A DNA stretch of 64,000 bases, taken from assembly GCF_014207985.1 (NCBI RefSeq), contig NZ_JACHMI010000001.1, positions 1,967,001 to 2,031,000 on the forward strand, read 5' to 3'. Made by a program: the position numbers and the translations under genes. The DNA is from Nonomuraea rubra (GTDB lineage: Bacteria; Actinomycetota; Actinomycetes; Streptosporangiales; Streptosporangiaceae). Position 1 is the stretch's first letter, and every line of letters starts with the position of its first letter. The notes below the pieces were generated by a model. That model worked only from the letters and a program-made list of their open reading frames with translations, ran no database searches and was not told where the DNA came from. Positions 35,050-43,626 of this stretch are shown here, one piece after another.

Positions 35050-36294
35050 ATGCCGGATATCGCGATGCTCTCTGACGCGCCGGTGAGCTGGCGCCGGGAT
35101 CTGCTCCAGTTCCGCCGATACGTCGATCCGCTGATGTCGATCATCACCAGCCAGGACACGCAGACCCCGTTCACCATCGGCGTGTACGGCGACTGGGGCA
35201 GCGGGAAGACGACGCTGCTGGAGATGGTCGACCAGCGATTGGCCGAGCGGCACGCCGAGGAGTTCGTCCGCGTGCACTTCAACCCCTGGGTGCACCGCCG
35301 CGAGCCCGAGATGCTGCTCCCCCTGCTGAACGCCCTGCACAACACGGTCTCCGCCGATCCCAAGCACCGCTTCACCGAGATGGTGAAGAAGCTCGGCGTC
35401 ATCACCATGAACCTGGCCGCCGACGAACTGCTGAAAAAGCTCAACCTGGGCGCCGTCAGCGTCGAGAAGATCGGCAAGCTGGCCCAGCAGTATGCCGAGA
35501 TGCGCGGCCAGATCGACAGCCAGACCGGCCGCCTGCGCGAGGCCCTGCAGGAGCAGGCCGACCACCTGGCCAAGGAGAACCGGAAGATCGTTTTCTTCGT
35601 GGACGACCTCGACAGATGTGGCCCCGACCAGATCATCGATCTGCTTGAGTCCATCAAGCTCTTCCTGGACCTGCGGAACGTCTTCGTCGTGATCGCTCTG
35701 TCCAAGGACGTGGTCGATCGCGGAGTGTCAGTGCGATACGAGGCGTTCAAGTTCCCCGCCACGGTTCACATCGGCGACGACTATCTGGACAAGATGATCC
35801 AGTTGCCGGTGCACCTTTACCCGCTGGGCCCCGCCGAGGTGGGCCGCTTCATCCGCGAGTCCGGCCCCGGCAAGCTCGCCCAGCAGCACGTCGCGATCCT
35901 GGAGCAGACGGTCACGCCCAACCCCCGCAAGATCAAGCGCGTACTGAACCTGCTCCGCCTCACCGAGGCGATCATCGACGCCACTCCCCGCCTGGCCGAC
36001 CTGCACACCGACCTGATCGCCCGCCTCGTCGTGCTCCGCGTACAGAGCCCGGACCTGTACGCGGAGGTGGCCCGCCTGCCCACGCTCCTGCACGCGATCG
36101 AACTGGTCCACCAGCACAAACTGAAATACCCACCGGACTGGCACGATCGATTCGGTGAACAGGCGGACCGTCTGCGGGAGCTGAGCGACGTCTACACCAC
36201 GAAGTACGACTTCCTCGCCCTGCTCTTCGCGAAGTCCGCCTTCGCCGCGTCCGCCGATGAGTTGTCCGTGTACCTGACGATGATCGGCGGCTGA
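35050..36294 (+). CDS. KAP-family P-loop NTPase
   Basis: A 414-residue KAP NTPase. Walker A is GDWGSGKT (47-54) and Walker B VFFVDDLDRC (181-190) with the DDLDR signature of the family. RVHFNPWVH (74-82) is also typical. Many KAP proteins have membrane helices inserted between the Walker motifs; none is obvious here, so it may be soluble. The ATG at 35050 is preceded by GGGGGA at a good distance; an upstream frame extension is rejected. It ends three bases before the next NTPase gene. KAP NTPases are common in prokaryotic conflict systems as switch or assembly modules. Confidence 0.85.
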   Translation: MPDIAMLSDAPVSWRRDLLQFRRYVDPLMSIITSQDTQTPFTIGVYGDWGSGKTTLLEMVDQRLAERHAEEFVRVHFNPWVHRREPEMLLPLLNALHNTVSADPKHRFTEMVKKLGVITMNLAADELLKKLNLGAVSVEKIGKLAQQYAEMRGQIDSQTGRLREALQEQADHLAKENRKIVFFVDDLDRCGPDQIIDLLESIKLFLDLRNVFVVIALSKDVVDRGVSVRYEAFKFPATVHIGDDYLDKMIQLPVHLYPLGPAEVGRFIRESGPGKLAQQHVAILEQTVTPNPRKIKRVLNLLRLTEAIIDATPRLADLHTDLIARLVVLRVQSPDLYAEVARLPTLLHAIELVHQHKLKYPPDWHDRFGEQADRLRELSDVYTTKYDFLALLFAKSAFAASADELSVYLTMIGG

Positions 36295-36297
36295 GAC

Positions 36298-37269
36298 GTG
36301 GAAGTGAGCGACGTCCGCTACGAGCTGTACGGCCTGATGGCGGGTAACCCCTACACCACGCGCCCGCTGAACTCCCTGGAGCAGGAGCTCGATCGCAGCC
36401 TCCTCCTGGAGCTGGAGGGATTCGTCCGCCTGCCGAAGCTGCAGGAAGCCATAGAAGCGGCCGTCACCCGCAGGGGACCCGCACTTTTCCTCATCACCGG
36501 CGTCGGCATGAGCGGCAGGACCTCGCTGGCCAACCACTTGCTGTACCTCTACCACCAGGCACATGGGCCTCAGCACCGCCTCGCGACTCATCGCATGGAC
36601 GGCTACGACATGACCCACGACGCCTACGCGCAGGTGCGCTCCACGCTGCTGTCGCTGCGCAACAAGATGGGCCTAATGACCATCGAGATGCCCCCGGGCC
36701 TGCGAGGCCGCTTTTCAGAGCTGAGCCGGAGAGGCTCCGTCGACCCCATGGACGAGTACGACCTGCAGGAGATCGCGGAATTCCTCGCGGCTACGTTTGC
36801 CGCCAGTGACGCCGCGTTCGGCGTGGTCTACGAGGGTGTCGCGACCAAGGACCTCATCACCCTGAGCACCAGGGTGTTCGAGAACACTCCCGCCGTCGTG
36901 GTCTTCACCGTGGACGCCTACCAGCACGCCAATGCCGCCCAGCTCACCGAGGCGGACCGGAGCGACTTCGCCAGGCGCGGCACCATCATCGATCTGCCGC
37001 TCCTGACCACCCGTCAGATCGCCTGCCTGGCCGAACAGCGCTGGACTGGCACGCCACCCGTCCCGTTCGACCCGGATGACCTGCAGGCGGTTTTCGACAG
37101 CAGGCGCTTCACCATCGGGCAGGCTCTGCGCCACCTCGAAGTTTTGCTCGACCTCCGGCTCGTGGAGTACGAAGGCGAGGACCTCTGGCCGACTGACGAT
37201 CTGCGCATGTCGAGTCGCTGGCTACGGATCAAGATGTGGCAGGGCGAGCGGTGGAGCAGATTACGATGA
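36298..37269 (+). CDS. P-loop NTPase with Arg in place of Walker A Lys
   Basis: A 323-residue protein. The Walker A region is GVGMSGRT (68-75), where the invariant Lys is Arg74. A Walker-B-like strand VVVFTVDAY (200-208) keeps the Asp but lacks the following Glu. The overall order (strand, P-loop, helix, Walker B, then a winged-helix-like C-terminus FTIGQALRHLEVLLDLRLVE) resembles AAA/STAND ATPases. It may bind nucleotide without efficient hydrolysis and act as a regulatory partner of the neighbouring NTPases. The start is GTG at 36298; another GTG lies at 36304. Its stop overlaps the next ATG (ATGA). Confidence 0.65.
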   Translation: MEVSDVRYELYGLMAGNPYTTRPLNSLEQELDRSLLLELEGFVRLPKLQEAIEAAVTRRGPALFLITGVGMSGRTSLANHLLYLYHQAHGPQHRLATHRMDGYDMTHDAYAQVRSTLLSLRNKMGLMTIEMPPGLRGRFSELSRRGSVDPMDEYDLQEIAEFLAATFAASDAAFGVVYEGVATKDLITLSTRVFENTPAVVVFTVDAYQHANAAQLTEADRSDFARRGTIIDLPLLTTRQIACLAEQRWTGTPPVPFDPDDLQAVFDSRRFTIGQALRHLEVLLDLRLVEYEGEDLWPTDDLRMSSRWLRIKMWQGERWSRLR

Positions 37270-38810
37270 CCTCCATCCCCGCCCGTAATCCCTTTCCCGC
37301 GCGCGGCACGTGCGAGCTGGGAGAGAGCTTCCTGCCCCATGCGCGGCGCCAGTGGTCCCGCTACCAACCCACCGCCCGGCTTTCCGGCGTCCAGGGAGCA
37401 CTCAGGCTGGCCGACGACTACATCCGCGACTTTGGCCGCGACGGCGCACTGGGCTGCTTGTATGGCGCGCACGGCGCGGGCAAGACGCACGCCGCCTGCC
37501 GGATGATGGCGAGCATCGACGCCGTGGACCGGCGGGCGGTCCAGTTCTACCTGAGGTTCGACAACGACGACTTCGTGACCGCCTACCGCCGCCTGGCCTC
37601 GTCGCTGACCCAGGACGCCCTGACCGACTTGTGCCTGCGCTACCTGGGCGTGCTCGCCGTCGAGTGGGCCGAGCAGCACGGCAGTGCCGCTCAACTGGAA
37701 GAGGTGCACGCGGCGATTCGCAACGAGCCCTCGATGGTGCTCGAGCTGTTCGACGCGGGCGACGCCGACTACAACGCAGTGCTGGAAGCGCAGGCCAGAG
37801 AGATCAGCATTGCGGTGGGGGACGGCGCCCAGTTCCAGCGCGCACTGTCGTTCCTGTTACGACCCGAGTTCTCCCATGCGGCCTACGACTGGCTGTGCGG
37901 CCGGGCGATCAGTCCCGGGAACGCCCTCGCGATGGGCGTCGACCCGCAGCTCGACGACCCCCAGCGCTGCCGGTACGCCCTCCAGCTCCTAGCCGCCCTG
38001 ACGACCAGGGGCGGCGCTCCGTTCGTGCTCGTGCTCGACCAGTGCGAGAAGTTCCTCCTGCATGACGGGACCCTGCTTCCCCGCAACAGCACCCTGCTGC
38101 AGAACCTGGCCGAGACGATCCCGCTGGCCGGCGGGCTGCTGCTCCTGGTGTGCAATCTGGCCGGCTGGGACCTCATGCCGCCCGACCTGCGCCAGCGCCT
38201 TGCCTCCGCGGCCCATCGGCTGCCACTGCTCACGCCGCACGAGGCCGAACTCCTGCTCACCGCCTACACCGGGGCGGCGCGCGGGCTCTTCACCGACGAC
38301 GCCGTACGCGAACTGCTCCGACAGAGTGGCGGCAACGTCCGGCGCTTCCTCCAGCTCAGCTGGCTGGGCTACGAGCGAGGGTTTTCCCGCGCCCCCATCG
38401 GGGTGGAGACGATCGCCCGCTCCGTGCCGGGCAGCGCCCGTTGTCCGGAACTGACCGAGCTGGCCATGCTGCTGGAGGCCCGGCTGCTGGCGGCCGGTCT
38501 CGTTGTGGAACGCTCGGGGAACGGGGAGGAGTTCGTGTCGTTCGGCCTACCGGACAGCCGCGACCCGCAAGTGCTCATCACTTTGAGCAAGGCTCTCTAC
38601 GCCGACGACCACCGGTTCGCCGAGGCCGGCCGCAAGGACGGCCGCGCGGCTTTCACCTCAGTCCTGATCAGCGGGTACGCCAGCCCGCCCGTATTGACCG
38701 GCCTCAGCCGACTCGCGCACGTGGTGCTGGTGGCCGACGGCTCCCCCGAGTTCTCCCGGCGACTCGACACGCTGGTGGAGCAGGTGGCCGCCGCGCTCGG
38801 CCGGCACTGA
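37266..38810 (+). CDS. AAA/STAND-like P-loop NTPase
   Basis: A 514-residue protein translationally coupled to the preceding NTPase (ATGA overlap at 37266). Walker A is GAHGAGKT (67-74) and Walker B FVLVLDQCEK (253-262). A long helical insert separates them. The arginine-rich segment DLRQRLASAAHRLPLLTPHE and the winged-helix-like QSGGNVRRFLQLSWLGYERG follow, as in ORC/STAND-type ATPases. The C-terminal 110 residues (VLITLSKALYADDHRFAEAG) form an alpha/beta region that could be an output domain but is not recognised. It is the last gene of the block; a pseudogene of an integrase lies downstream. Confidence 0.7.
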   Translation: MTSIPARNPFPARGTCELGESFLPHARRQWSRYQPTARLSGVQGALRLADDYIRDFGRDGALGCLYGAHGAGKTHAACRMMASIDAVDRRAVQFYLRFDNDDFVTAYRRLASSLTQDALTDLCLRYLGVLAVEWAEQHGSAAQLEEVHAAIRNEPSMVLELFDAGDADYNAVLEAQAREISIAVGDGAQFQRALSFLLRPEFSHAAYDWLCGRAISPGNALAMGVDPQLDDPQRCRYALQLLAALTTRGGAPFVLVLDQCEKFLLHDGTLLPRNSTLLQNLAETIPLAGGLLLLVCNLAGWDLMPPDLRQRLASAAHRLPLLTPHEAELLLTAYTGAARGLFTDDAVRELLRQSGGNVRRFLQLSWLGYERGFSRAPIGVETIARSVPGSARCPELTELAMLLEARLLAAGLVVERSGNGEEFVSFGLPDSRDPQVLITLSKALYADDHRFAEAGRKDGRAAFTSVLISGYASPPVLTGLSRLAHVVLVADGSPEFSRRLDTLVEQVAAALGRH

Positions 38811-39019
38811 AGGCTCAGCGCATCCGCAGGGCCAGGTTGGCTGGCGCGCTGGTAGCGGCCGGGGTTGAAGTCGATGAGCCGGTCGGCACCGCGCGAGCTC
38901 GCCCGCGCGGTGCCGGAACTCGGGAGGGTGAGGTGCGGACATGGAGGTCATCCATCCCTGATGATCAAGGATGACCTCAGGTCAAGTGTCCGGCGAACGG
39001 GGGAAGCTCAACCAAGATC

Positions 39020-39190
39020 AGTTCGGTAAAGCGGCTGTGCTTGTGGATGCAGTTGCGTCCGCAGGCTCGGCCGCAGCCGACGAGAGCGACCTTGCGGCGT
39101 TCGACGTGGCCGAGGAACTCCTCCCAGTCCTCGTCGGTGGTGCCCTGTATTCGTCGCTGGGGCGCAAGCTCGGCGGCGGGCGATGAAGGC
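39020..39190 (-). pseudogene. Tyrosine-recombinase C-terminal remnant
   Basis: Minus-strand reading gives TDEDWEEFLGHVERRKVALV, then GCGRACGRNCIHKHSRF. This looks like the end of actinobacterial site-specific integrases (DWxEFLxHFERRKVALGxCGR, then CxHEHAC). The catalytic core is missing. It suggests an integrase-bearing element once bordered the candidate conflict block. Confidence 0.4.
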
Positions 39191-39207
39191 GCGGTGGCCG
39201 TTGATCG

Positions 39208-41571
39208 CTACAGCGTGCTGCATTGTCCTGACTTCGGGCCCGTCACGGCGTTGGTGAATCCGTTGTTCACGGGCGGTACGGCGTTGCTGCTGCACGACAA
39301 CGGGCCGTTGATCGCGTTCCCGGCGATCACGTTCCACCATTGCGTCCCGGTCACCGCCAACCGACCGATGATCGTGTTCCGGGCACAACCCAGCCGTGGG
39401 TTGCCGAACGTCAGCGACGAAATCCCGGATACGCTCACCGGGCCGAAGATCTGGGTGCCGCAGACCACGACGGTACCAGCGCCTTCCGCGTTCACCCCGC
39501 CACTGATCACCGCGTCGTTCACCTGCAGTGAGGCTCCGGCCTGCACCGACACCGGGCCCGACATCCTCGCTCCGTCCAGGCACGTCACGCCGCCGGTCAC
39601 CTTCAGCTGCCCGGAGTACTGGCCGGTGATCGTCCGGTCGCAGTGGAGGCCGGCGTACGCATCGACCACGTCGACCACCGCCGTCACCGATCCGAACGTA
39701 GTGGAACCGCGGATCGTGAGCCGGCCGGCCGCACCGGTTCCGCCGTCCGGTACCGCGTCCCACACCACCGGGACCGGCTTGGCCGAACCATCCGCCATGG
39801 TCAGCACCCGTACCGAATCCGGTAGCGCGATCTCATCGCCGACCAACGCGGCCGAGTACACGGTGTCCTCCACCACGTGCGATGCGTGACTCTTGGTGAA
39901 GACATCGATCGACGCGTTCGGCTCATACGTACGCGTCATTCCGGGAACAGCGCGGAACAAGGATTCCCATCTCGCCGGCTCCCACGCCAGCACGCCCAGT
40001 CCCTGGTTGTTCGGGATGTCGTTGGCGATCTGGAACACGCGCTGCAGGGCGTCCGCCTGCCCCTGGACGGTTCGCGGATACGGCGAGTTGGGAAGCGGGG
40101 TTCCTCCGCCACCCGAGGCCGGGTACGACGTCTCGGCAACCTCGATCTTGTACTTGGGGTGCGCTGCCGCCACGGCGTTGATGATGGACTCGTAGTACTC
40201 CGGCGACCCGTGCCATTGCGGGTAGTACGAGTGGGCGATGACGTCCGTGTCGGCGCCCTTGGCCTTGATCCGGGTCAGGTACTGGTTCCAGAACTCCAGC
40301 GTCTTGCCCTCGACGCCGCTGGTGACGATGTGCGTCTCGACCTTGATGTCCTTGCCGTGGGCGGCCGACACGTCCCGGACCGCGCGGATACCCGCCGCGG
40401 AGAGCGTGGCGAAGCGGTCCCACGCCTCGTCGTACAGCCGCTGCTGGTCCGGGTCGGTGGAGCGCCAGTAGTTCCAGAGCAGGCCGCCGCCGGGTTGCGA
40501 CTGGTAGATCTCTGGCTCGTTCCGGAAGTACGCCGGGTTGGTCACACCGGCCAGCGCGGCCTCGCTGCCGAACATGAAGCCGTTCGCGATCTCGTTGCCG
40601 ACGGCCACCTTGTCGGGTGTCGTGCCCTGCTCGATCAGCCGCTCGATGTAGGCGTAGGTGTAGTCGTACACCGCTTTGGTCAGGTCACCGAACTCGAGCT
40701 GGGCCCAGGCCCGCGGTTTGGGCTGCTTCGACGGATCGGCCCACGAGTCGGCGTAGTGGAAGTCGACGCCCAGGCCCATGTTCCGTGCCTTGACCCACTT
40801 GGCCACCTCGGCCGATCGCTCCGGGCCCTGGTACGGCGTGGCCAGCAGATCCCCCGTGCCCTCGCTGCGGGGTTCGTTGAAGATGCGCAGCCGGGTGTAT
40901 TCGAAGCCACGATCCTTGAGCACGTCGAGCAGGTGGGGCCCCGCGCCTCGATCCGCCTCCAAGGGGTTCACCCAGTAGTTGCGCCCTTCGGCGACGTCGT
41001 TGTCGACCCAGGAGGCGTCGGAGCCGAGCACCAACTCCTCGCGCAGGTAGTTGTAAACGCTGAGTTCACTGATCCCCACGGTCGCGCCGGGCGACGTTCC
41101 CGTGATCCTCACCCGTACGTACCTTGTCCCCGGCTGGGTGAAGAGGTCGATCGAGCCGCGGCCTGGTCGGTGGTTGGCCGAATGGTCGGCGATGACGTGC
41201 CAGCCGGCGCCGTTCGCTGACGACTCGATCACGTACTGGTAGACCGCTCCCGGGTCCGGGAAGACGACCCCGACTTTCCTCACGTTGTCGTAGGCCCCGC
41301 CGAGATCAAGCGTCAGCCATTGGCTCGAAGGCGTGCCCTCGGCGATCCACGCCGTCTGGTCGTCCTGGTCGATCGCCAGGTCGGCGGTGGATGCCCCGCT
41401 GCTGACCTTGACGCTGGCCCATGACTTGGCGCTGATGTTGCTCTCGATCGGCTTGATCTGCACATCGCCGTAGAGTGCGGAGGCCGGGAGGGCCGGCCCG
41501 AATACTGCTGCGCCGCAAGCCAGAGAGATTGCGGTGGTGATGCCTAATATCCTGCGGATGGGATGCGTCAT
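39208..41571 (-). CDS. GH53 endo-beta-1,4-galactanase with F5/8-type C domain
   Basis: A 787-residue secreted enzyme. Signal peptide MTHPIRRILGITTAISLACG ends near residue 32. A discoidin (F5/8 type C) carbohydrate-binding domain spans about 40-175. The GH53 catalytic barrel spans about 180-540: acid/base Glu327 in KVAVGNEIANGF and nucleophile Glu480 in IEVAETSYP, with the family segment LGVDFHYADSWADP. The C-terminal part has a bacterial Ig-like piece followed by a repetitive beta-helix-like region (SGPVSVQAGASLQVNDAVIS). It cleaves beta-1,4-galactan side chains of pectin. The start at 41571 is chosen because the signal peptide begins there. Confidence 0.9.
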   Translation of the reverse strand: MTHPIRRILGITTAISLACGAAVFGPALPASALYGDVQIKPIESNISAKSWASVKVSSGASTADLAIDQDDQTAWIAEGTPSSQWLTLDLGGAYDNVRKVGVVFPDPGAVYQYVIESSANGAGWHVIADHSANHRPGRGSIDLFTQPGTRYVRVRITGTSPGATVGISELSVYNYLREELVLGSDASWVDNDVAEGRNYWVNPLEADRGAGPHLLDVLKDRGFEYTRLRIFNEPRSEGTGDLLATPYQGPERSAEVAKWVKARNMGLGVDFHYADSWADPSKQPKPRAWAQLEFGDLTKAVYDYTYAYIERLIEQGTTPDKVAVGNEIANGFMFGSEAALAGVTNPAYFRNEPEIYQSQPGGGLLWNYWRSTDPDQQRLYDEAWDRFATLSAAGIRAVRDVSAAHGKDIKVETHIVTSGVEGKTLEFWNQYLTRIKAKGADTDVIAHSYYPQWHGSPEYYESIINAVAAAHPKYKIEVAETSYPASGGGGTPLPNSPYPRTVQGQADALQRVFQIANDIPNNQGLGVLAWEPARWESLFRAVPGMTRTYEPNASIDVFTKSHASHVVEDTVYSAALVGDEIALPDSVRVLTMADGSAKPVPVVWDAVPDGGTGAAGRLTIRGSTTFGSVTAVVDVVDAYAGLHCDRTITGQYSGQLKVTGGVTCLDGARMSGPVSVQAGASLQVNDAVISGGVNAEGAGTVVVCGTQIFGPVSVSGISSLTFGNPRLGCARNTIIGRLAVTGTQWWNVIAGNAINGPLSCSSNAVPPVNNGFTNAVTGPKSGQCSTL

Positions 41572-41629
41572 TCCTTGTTTCTCATTTCTGTCCCCGAGTG
41601 GCTTGTGACCGGCGAACACGGCGACCTGG

Positions 41630-42934
41630 GCGGCCGCGCGTGGCGGATGCACGCTTGTGGCCGTTCCGGTCGTAGGCGATGAGGGTGGTGCGGGTGTAGT
41701 AGCCGCGGGCGAAGATCGCTGAGAGGCGTTTGCGTCGAGGTAGTCCACCGAGGACAGGAAGGGGTCGACGCGGTTGCCCGGTTCGATGCGGGCCATCGCT
41801 TAGTCGCCCCACAGCAGGCCGGCGTCGCCCCGGCCGGGCTTGTAGCCGATGGTGTGCAGCTCTTTGCCGGTGGCGCCGTCGAAGACGGACAGGGTACTCG
41901 GGGCCGATGATGACGAAGCCGGCGAACTCCCGCAGGCGGTTGTTGCCGCTGCGGGCTCGTGCGTAGACGTCGACGAAGTGGGTGGCCAGCTCGGTCGCCG
42001 CCTCGCGCGAGAGCGGGTAGCTGAGCATCGGGGTGATGCCGAAGGCCTGCTCCAGTGTGGCGGGCCAGCGACCGGCGACCACCTCGGGATGCTTGTGCCA
42101 CTTCGTGAACACCTCCACGACGTGGTCGAAGTAGCCGGCGGCGCTCAGCCGGTAGTCGTCGGTGTGCGCGTAGCCCGGCCGCGGCATGGTGACGAACCGC
42201 TCCTGCTTCGGGTTTCCGGCGGCGTCATAGCAGATGACGCTGGTGCCCGGAGCGGTCTTCAGCATCACCTCCGAGCGGCCGTCGCCGTCGAAGTCGTAGA
42301 CCAGGAACTGGGCGTAGTGCGCGCCCGACCTGATGTTGACGCCCAGGTCCAGCCGCCACAGCAGCGTGCCGTCGAGCGTGTAGGTGTCGAGGCAGGTGGG
42401 GCCGGTGTAGCCGTGCTGGGAGACGTCCTTGGCGTTGGACGGTTCCCATTTGACCACCAGCTGGTAGCGGCCGTCGCCGTTTGCGTCGCCGACGCTCATG
42501 TCGTTGGCGGCGTAGGTGTAGGCCTCGCCCGCCGGGGTGACGCCGTCGGCCGGTTTGCGCAGAGAAACGTCGTAAAACGATTCACGTAAAGCGCTGATGG
42601 AAGCGCTCCTATGGCCCCCGATCGGCGCGACGCCGAACGGGGAGGTGGGCGTGCCGGCGGGGTCGAGGCAGTTCGTGCTGTCGGTGACCGTGGCGGTCAG
42701 GCGGCCGTCGCGGTAGACGCGGAAGTCGGCGCCGAGTCTTCCGCTTGGACCTGCTTCGGTCACCTCCGTCCCGATGAAACACCAGCTCAGGAAGACGCCT
42801 CTCGGTGCCGTCGTGGCGACAAGGCCACGGTCGAGGCGCTCCGTCTTGATGTGGGGTACGGCGGCGGCGGGCGGGGCCGGTAGAGCGCACACGAGGGCGG
42901 CCGTGACTGTATGGGGTAAGCGGGCGGGGCGCAC
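41630..42934 (-). pseudogene. PL11 rhamnogalacturonan lyase, truncated and frameshifted
   Basis: N-terminal signal sequence, then a clear family-11 polysaccharide lyase: RLDRGLVATTAPRGVFLSW, AANDMSVGDANGDGRYQLVV, YAQFLVYDFDGDGRSEVMLK (calcium-type DxDxDG repeats) and FVIIGPEYP. The frame breaks near 41895; the continuation (LSVFDGATGKELHTIGYKPG) is in another frame, then an in-frame stop and a further break occur. The sequence stops homologously near 41630, so the C-terminal third is missing. It lies just upstream of the GH53 gene on the same strand and once formed a pectin-degradation unit with it. Confidence 0.8.
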
Positions 42935-43142
42935 GGGAAGCTCCTAGGGGGGTCGGAGCCAATTGAATCGATATAACGACTGTGAGCGTAGGAGCGTTAG
43001 CATCGGTGCGTCAAGACTTCGAGTGGCGTTCCCGGGTACGGCGTCCGCCGCTGATACGCTTGCAGTACTCGCCATCATTGCCGCGACGTCGGTCCCAACG
43101 CGTGAAACTTTCAGACCGCTCCGGGGTATGCCCGGAAAGCTC

Positions 43143-43156
43143 TGGGAGCGTTCACA
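43143..43156. promoter_or_regulatory. LacI-type operator-like site (leader A, distal)
   Basis: TGGGAGCGTTCACA, an imperfect palindrome; in the other orientation it is TGTGAACGCTCCCA, identical to the site at 57903. The central CG and A/T-flanked arms are typical of LacI-family operators. It lies 121 bases from the second site in the same leader. Confidence 0.5.
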
Positions 43157-43263
43157 GGGTGAAAAAGGGCCTTGTCACCGCCAGCGGCTATTGCATGCTC
43201 GCTGTCTGGGCTTTTACCTCGGACTTCTCATGGGCACTTTCAGCGCGCAGCGTTGTGCGTTAC

Positions 43264-43277
43264 TGTGCACGTTCACA
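43264..43277. promoter_or_regulatory. LacI-type operator-like site (leader A, proximal)
   Basis: TGTGCACGTTCACA, one base short of a perfect 14-base palindrome (TGTGAACGTTCACA). It is the same as 57791-57804 read on the opposite strand. It probably controls the downstream GH53 gene. Confidence 0.55.
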
Positions 43278-43626
43278 GAGCCTCATCAAGCCTGTGAGGA
43301 GGACGCGTGGCCTCACCCCCCACCCTGCCTGCGGCTTCGCACCCGACCCCCCGTCACCCCCGCCGCAGAACTTGCGGCGACACGACCTCCGCCTGACCGC
43401 GACCGTCGACACCGGCTCCCGGCGCAGCGACACCAGGACGGCTCAAGCGGACTGACCGCCCACTCGAGCCCCAGGACGCGAGCGCCAGCGGGTCTGTCTG
43501 TCATGCCCGTCCAACAGACGGCCTCAGCCGGCGGCACCGGCCCCGTGCGCGACCGGCCGCGCCGCCTGCTTCGGCAACTGCTGTGATCCCCGTTTCTGAT
43601 CTCCGCCCTGACCATCGGAGGACTCC

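Larger units (their letters stand above)
42963..43626 (+). repeat. Leader region copy A with LacI-type sites
   Basis: About 660 bases between divergent genes. It is similar to two minus-strand regions further right (copies B 57038-57435 and C 57440-57935). Shared blocks include CGATATAACGA, GGGAGCGTTCACAG, CACGTTCACAGAGCCTCAT, and AGCCTGTGAGGAGGAC. It contains two operator-like sites. Short frames within show no family. It is most likely a long 5' regulatory region of the GH53 gene at 43627. Confidence 0.6.

Noticed and set aside
39877..41220. Long plus-strand frame in the GH53 region
   Set aside because: The minus strand carries clear GH53 catalytic motifs across the same bases.
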